Assembly (NCBI GenBank): GCA_003242275.1
Contig: QGUX01000042.1
Coordinates: forward strand, 1 to 16,676
Length of the DNA stretch: 16,676 bases
Direction: 5' to 3'
Origin: Pseudomonadota bacterium
Lineage (GTDB): Bacteria; Pseudomonadota; Gammaproteobacteria; Steroidobacterales; Steroidobacteraceae
Made by a program: the position numbers and the translations under genes. Position 1 is the first letter of the stretch. Every line of letters starts with the position of its first letter. The notes beneath the pieces were generated by a model, which worked only from the letters and a program-made list of their open reading frames with translations, did not search any database and had not been told where the DNA came from. Positions 13,776 through 16,676 of the stretch are shown one piece after another.

Positions 13776-16148
13776 ATGCAACCACGCTGGGGATTCGTGC
13801 GGCTGGCTTCGGTTGTCCTGGCGGGTTCGGTGCTCGTGGGCGGCCTGGTGTCCTTCGCCGGCTGGGCGTTCGACCTTCCGCGGCTCACCGACTGGTGGAA
13901 CACCGGCATCACCATCAAGACCAACGCAGCGCTGTGCCTGGTGGCGCTTGCCGCGGCGCTGCTGCTGCACCATCGGGGAGCTGCCGGTCGCGTGCCGGAG
14001 CTGCTCCTGTCGGGCTTCGCCGGGCTGGTCGGCCTGGCCACGCTGTTCGAGCACCTCACCGGCCTCGACCTGGGCATCGACACGCTGCTGTTCGCGGAGG
14101 TACCGGGTTCACCCGCCACCACCTCGCCCAACCGCATGGGGCCACCCTCCGCCATCGGCTTCGGCATGCTGGCCTGCGCCTGCTGGTTCCTCGCCTACCG
14201 GCCGGAGAGCGTGCTGTCGATTGCGCTGCCGCTGGCCGTAGTGGTGTCGACGACGCTGTCGCTGCTGGGTTTCCTCTACATGGCCGATGCCATGTACCGT
14301 GCGCCGTTCTCCATCGACGTGCAGACCGCCGCGATGCTGTCGGCACTGGCGTGCTCGCTGATCGCCGCGCAACCGGCGCGTGAACCCGTGCGCACGCTGA
14401 CCGAGAACAGCACTGCCGGCGACCTTGCACGACGCATCATCCCGCTGGCCATCATCGTGCCGGTGCTGATCGGCCTGGGGCGCATCCACGGCGAGTTGCA
14501 CGGCTACTTCGACCTGAGCTTCGGCACGGCGCTGCGCACCACGGTGGAGATCGTGGTGCTCACGGCGGTGCTGTGGTGGACCATCCACATCGTCCGCACC
14601 CGCGACGTGCAGCGGCGCGATGCCGAGGAGGCCCGTTACCGCGGCGAGCGGCGCCTGCGCCGGGTGCTCGACGCCTCCGCGGTCCCCTTCATGGTGCTGG
14701 CGCCGGTGCGCGACGCCGACGGTGCCATCGTCGATTTCCGCTGGGCCTACGTCAACAAGGCGGCCGCCGCGGTATTCGGGCGCGACGGCGCGGCGCTTTC
14801 CGGCGCGCGCATCTCGGAGCTGTATCCGGGCACCTGGGAGGAGCCGGGGCTGCTGGAGCACTTCACCGCCGCGGCGGAACGCCAGGAAGTGCGCGATTTC
14901 GAGGTGCGCGCCATCGCCGCGGGCGTCGGCGGCTGGTTCCAGGTCATCGTCTCCTCGCTGGACCAGGACATCGGCGTGTGGTTCAGCGACGTGAGCGAGC
15001 GCAAACGCCACGAGATCGAGCTGAAGGAGGCGGACCAGCGCAAGGACGAGTTCCTGGCGACGCTGGCCCATGAGCTGCGCAATCCGCTGGCGCCGATCCG
15101 CATGGCCGCCACGCTGGCGCGCCGTCCCGGCAGCAGCGAGGAGCAGCGCCGCTGGTGCCAGGACGTGATCGAGCGGCAGGTCAAGCACATGTCGCTGCTG
15201 CTGGACGACCTGCTCGACGTCTCGCGCATCACGCGCGGCATCCTCGAGGTGCGCCGCAGCCCGACGCTGCTGTCGGCGCTGGTGGACAACGCCATCGAGA
15301 CCTCGCGGCCACTGATCGACAGCCGCCGCCACCGGCTGGAGGTGGAGCTGGCCCGCGACGCCACGGTCAACGTCGATCCGCTGCGCATGGCGCAGATGAT
15401 CTCCAACCTGCTGAACAATGCCGCCAAGTACACGCCGCCCGGGGGCCTGGTACACCTCGCCGTGAGGCTCGACGGTGAGGATCTCGTCATCAGCGTCAGC
15501 GACACCGGCATCGGCATCGCTCCCCGCGACCTGCCGGCCATCTTCAGGATGTTCTCGCAGGTCAAGTCGGCGCAGGACCGTTCCGAGGGCGGCCTCGGCA
15601 TCGGCCTGGCGCTGACCCGGGGGCTGGTGGAACTGCACGGCGGCACCGCCACGGTGCACAGCGAGGGCGCGGGCAGGGGGAGCACGTTCACGCTGCACAT
15701 TCCCCACGCGCTCGCCGGCACCGCGCCACCGGCCGCAATGAGGGAGGAGCGGCGGCGGACGGGAAGGCCGCTTTCCATCCTGATCGCGGACGACAACCGC
15801 GATGCGGCGCAGAGCCTCGCCATGCTGCTGGAGGCAGACGGGCACGAGGTCTTCGTGGCCTCCGACGGCGCTGCGGCACTGGAGGCTTTCCACGCCCGCC
15901 GCCCCGCCGTGGTGCTGCTCGACATCGGCATGCCGCGCATGGACGGCTTCGAGGTGGCACGGCGCATCCGCGCCTGCGGCGCCGCAGCAAAGCTGGTGGC
16001 CATCACCGGCTGGGGACAGTCCGCCGACCGGGATCGCTCGGCCGCCGCGGGCTTCGACCATCACCTGACCAAGCCCGTGGATTACGGCGTGCTGGCGGCG
16101 CTGCTCCAGGACCACCAGGCCGCCGCGGAACGCGCACCACGTCAATGA
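13776..16148 (+). CDS. Eight-helix membrane sensor/PAS hybrid histidine kinase
   Basis: A 790-residue protein. The N-terminal third holds about eight transmembrane helices (near 8-32, 49-66, 74-94, 124-141, 145-169, 182-198, 219-235, 252-272). Two conserved-looking loop motifs, LGIDTLLF (99-106) and NRMGPPSAIGF (119-129), recall an unnamed membrane sensor module found in PAS kinases and GGDEF proteins. A PAS domain follows (about 292-405), then HisKA with H432 in DEFLATLAHELRNPLAPI, HATPase (NLLNNAAKYTPPGG, DTGIGIAP, GLGIGLALTRGL), and a receiver with D716 in LLDIGMPRMDG and TGWGQ. It should autophosphorylate H432 and phosphorylate its own D716; no Hpt is present. The ATG at 13776 has only a weak GGGCGG upstream. 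It shares its catalytic core with the kinases at 7567 and 9848, but neighbours no output regulator. Confidence 0.93.
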   Translation: MQPRWGFVRLASVVLAGSVLVGGLVSFAGWAFDLPRLTDWWNTGITIKTNAALCLVALAAALLLHHRGAAGRVPELLLSGFAGLVGLATLFEHLTGLDLGIDTLLFAEVPGSPATTSPNRMGPPSAIGFGMLACACWFLAYRPESVLSIALPLAVVVSTTLSLLGFLYMADAMYRAPFSIDVQTAAMLSALACSLIAAQPAREPVRTLTENSTAGDLARRIIPLAIIVPVLIGLGRIHGELHGYFDLSFGTALRTTVEIVVLTAVLWWTIHIVRTRDVQRRDAEEARYRGERRLRRVLDASAVPFMVLAPVRDADGAIVDFRWAYVNKAAAAVFGRDGAALSGARISELYPGTWEEPGLLEHFTAAAERQEVRDFEVRAIAAGVGGWFQVIVSSLDQDIGVWFSDVSERKRHEIELKEADQRKDEFLATLAHELRNPLAPIRMAATLARRPGSSEEQRRWCQDVIERQVKHMSLLLDDLLDVSRITRGILEVRRSPTLLSALVDNAIETSRPLIDSRRHRLEVELARDATVNVDPLRMAQMISNLLNNAAKYTPPGGLVHLAVRLDGEDLVISVSDTGIGIAPRDLPAIFRMFSQVKSAQDRSEGGLGIGLALTRGLVELHGGTATVHSEGAGRGSTFTLHIPHALAGTAPPAAMREERRRTGRPLSILIADDNRDAAQSLAMLLEADGHEVFVASDGAAALEAFHARRPAVVLLDIGMPRMDGFEVARRIRACGAAAKLVAITGWGQSADRDRSAAAGFDHHLTKPVDYGVLAALLQDHQAAAERAPRQ

Positions 16149-16161
16149 GTTGCGCCGCCCG

Positions 16162-16177
16162 GTAGGACGATCCCTAC
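16162..16177. promoter_or_regulatory. Palindromic box GTAGG-N6-CCTAC
   Basis: GTAGG (16162-16166), a six-base spacer, and CCTAC (16173-16177): a perfect 5-bp inverted repeat with the same spacing as the box at 12924-12941. The outermost bases differ (G on each side instead of T and A). It lies 69 bases before the ATG at 16247, just after the kinase stop. Confidence 0.55.
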
Positions 16178-16246
16178 GGGGCGAATTGCCGGCTTCCCAC
16201 CCGGTGTGGCATCGCGGCGCACGGCGGCATGCGCGATGATGGGGCC

Positions 16247-16676
16247 ATGTACATCGGTCCGAGCGAATCCGAAGCGGCGGAATCCGCCGCCGCCGGAAGG
16301 GACGCCGCGCACGCGCAGGACGGCAGCGTCGCGGAAGAACTCGTCGAAGCGCTGGCCAGCGGGAGCTGTGATCCGGAACGCTTCGCCGAGCGTGTCATCC
16401 GCCACGAGGAATCCGACCCGGACGTGGTCTGGGACGTGCTCGCCCTGCTCGACCAGAACTACCGCCGCAAGCGCATCGACCGCAACACGTTCCTCGACCT
16501 GAAGGCACGCCTGCAGCGCCATTCGCTCGGCATGCCCGCCGAACCCGTGGCGGCACGGCGCGAGGCACCGCCCCGGGACGTTCCCGTCGTCCACGCCGTC
16601 GGGTCCGACACGCCCCGCCCCCTCCTCGCCTCCGGGAAAGCCCCCCGCAACCCAGGGGGGGAGGGGGGCGCCCTCG
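16247..16676 (+). CDS. Unrecognised protein, 5' part only (runs off the window)
   Basis: An open frame runs 143 codons from ATG 16247 to the window end without a stop. The first 25 residues are Ala/Glu/Ser-rich and polar. Residues about 27-95 look like a compact helical region: SVAEELVEALASG, then ERFAERVIRHEESDPDVVWDVLALLDQNYRRKRIDRNTFLDLKARL. This is followed by a Pro/Ala/Arg-rich low-complexity stretch of linker type. The composition suggests an N-terminal regulatory helix bundle before a lost catalytic domain, but I recognise no family. An in-frame ATG at 16229 is an alternative start; neither has a clear ribosome site. Coding is supported by codon-position GC bias and by the promoter-like box upstream. 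The last ~30 bases contain G7 and G6 runs and may be inaccurate, so the final residues are doubtful. Confidence 0.6.
   Translation, partial: MYIGPSESEAAESAAAGRDAAHAQDGSVAEELVEALASGSCDPERFAERVIRHEESDPDVVWDVLALLDQNYRRKRIDRNTFLDLKARLQRHSLGMPAEPVAARREAPPRDVPVVHAVGSDTPRPLLASGKAPRNPGGEGGAL

Noticed and set aside
14109..16145. 678-codon open frame on the minus strand opposite the third kinase
   Set aside because: Antisense shadow with no recognisable motif; the plus-strand gene is unambiguous.
1006..16178. CCTACA as a -35 element of an alternative sigma factor
   Set aside because: I compared the 17 bases downstream of each copy and found no shared -10 hexamer. The palindromic copies fit an operator better, though this remains untested.
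16600..16676. Adapter at the 3' end of the window, matching the 5' end
   Set aside because: I tried to align the last ~75 bases to Nextera and TruSeq sequences and found no consistent match. The G7/G6 runs suggest poor quality only.

Overview
This is a GC-rich window of bacterial chromosome, about 70% G+C by eye. It looks like a gammaproteobacterium, perhaps a Xanthomonadales/Nevskiales-type relative, judging by the envelope-stress genes (DUF883, YqjE-like, DUF1328, CsbD, BON lipoprotein) combined with 'DEFLATLAHELRNPLAPI' hybrid kinases that end in a TGWGQ receiver. The genus cannot be read from the sequence. There are no rRNA, tRNA, CRISPR, IS or phage genes. The window appears to be a whole contig: bases 1-57 are error-laden Nextera adapter, and the last ~30 bases are suspicious G/C homopolymers.

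Layout. (1) 58-903 (-): a NarL/FixJ response regulator followed by a 1-nt-overlapping receiver gene that is cut by the adapter and carries an in-frame stop. (2) 1148-5763: an envelope and general-stress island. It holds a small lipoprotein; a five-gene minus-strand operon (DUF1328, DUF883/YqjD-like, YqjE-like, an Arg-rich small protein, AI-2E-type transporter); a divergent lipoprotein-csbD pair; a BON-domain lipoprotein; and a divergent outer-membrane beta-barrel protein. (3) 5841-7439 (-): an exported ankyrin-repeat protein. (4) 7567-16148: three hybrid histidine kinases that share one catalytic core but have different sensors: soluble PAS-PAS; CHASE8-like/HAMP/PAS coupled to a YfiR-like periplasmic protein and followed by a lone receiver; and an eight-helix membrane module plus PAS. 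A ferritin-like stress protein sits between the second and third kinases. (5) 16247-16676: the 5' part of an unrecognised gene.

The most interesting unannotated signal is a repeated intergenic element. Its full form is the 18-bp palindrome TGTAGG-N6-CCTACA. CCTACA or CCTACG half sites point toward the stress-gene starts, lying about 70-135 bp upstream. The geometry matches the GacA/UvrY box (TGTAAG-N6-CTTACA) with one base changed per arm, and the window encodes a GacA/NarL-type regulator. The working hypothesis is a local signalling and stress regulon: the kinases and the LuxR-type regulator sense envelope or redox state and the box-bearing genes respond. A second 8-mer, TGACGTCC, occurs three times in one 272-bp divergent promoter region and once upstream of the ferritin-like gene.
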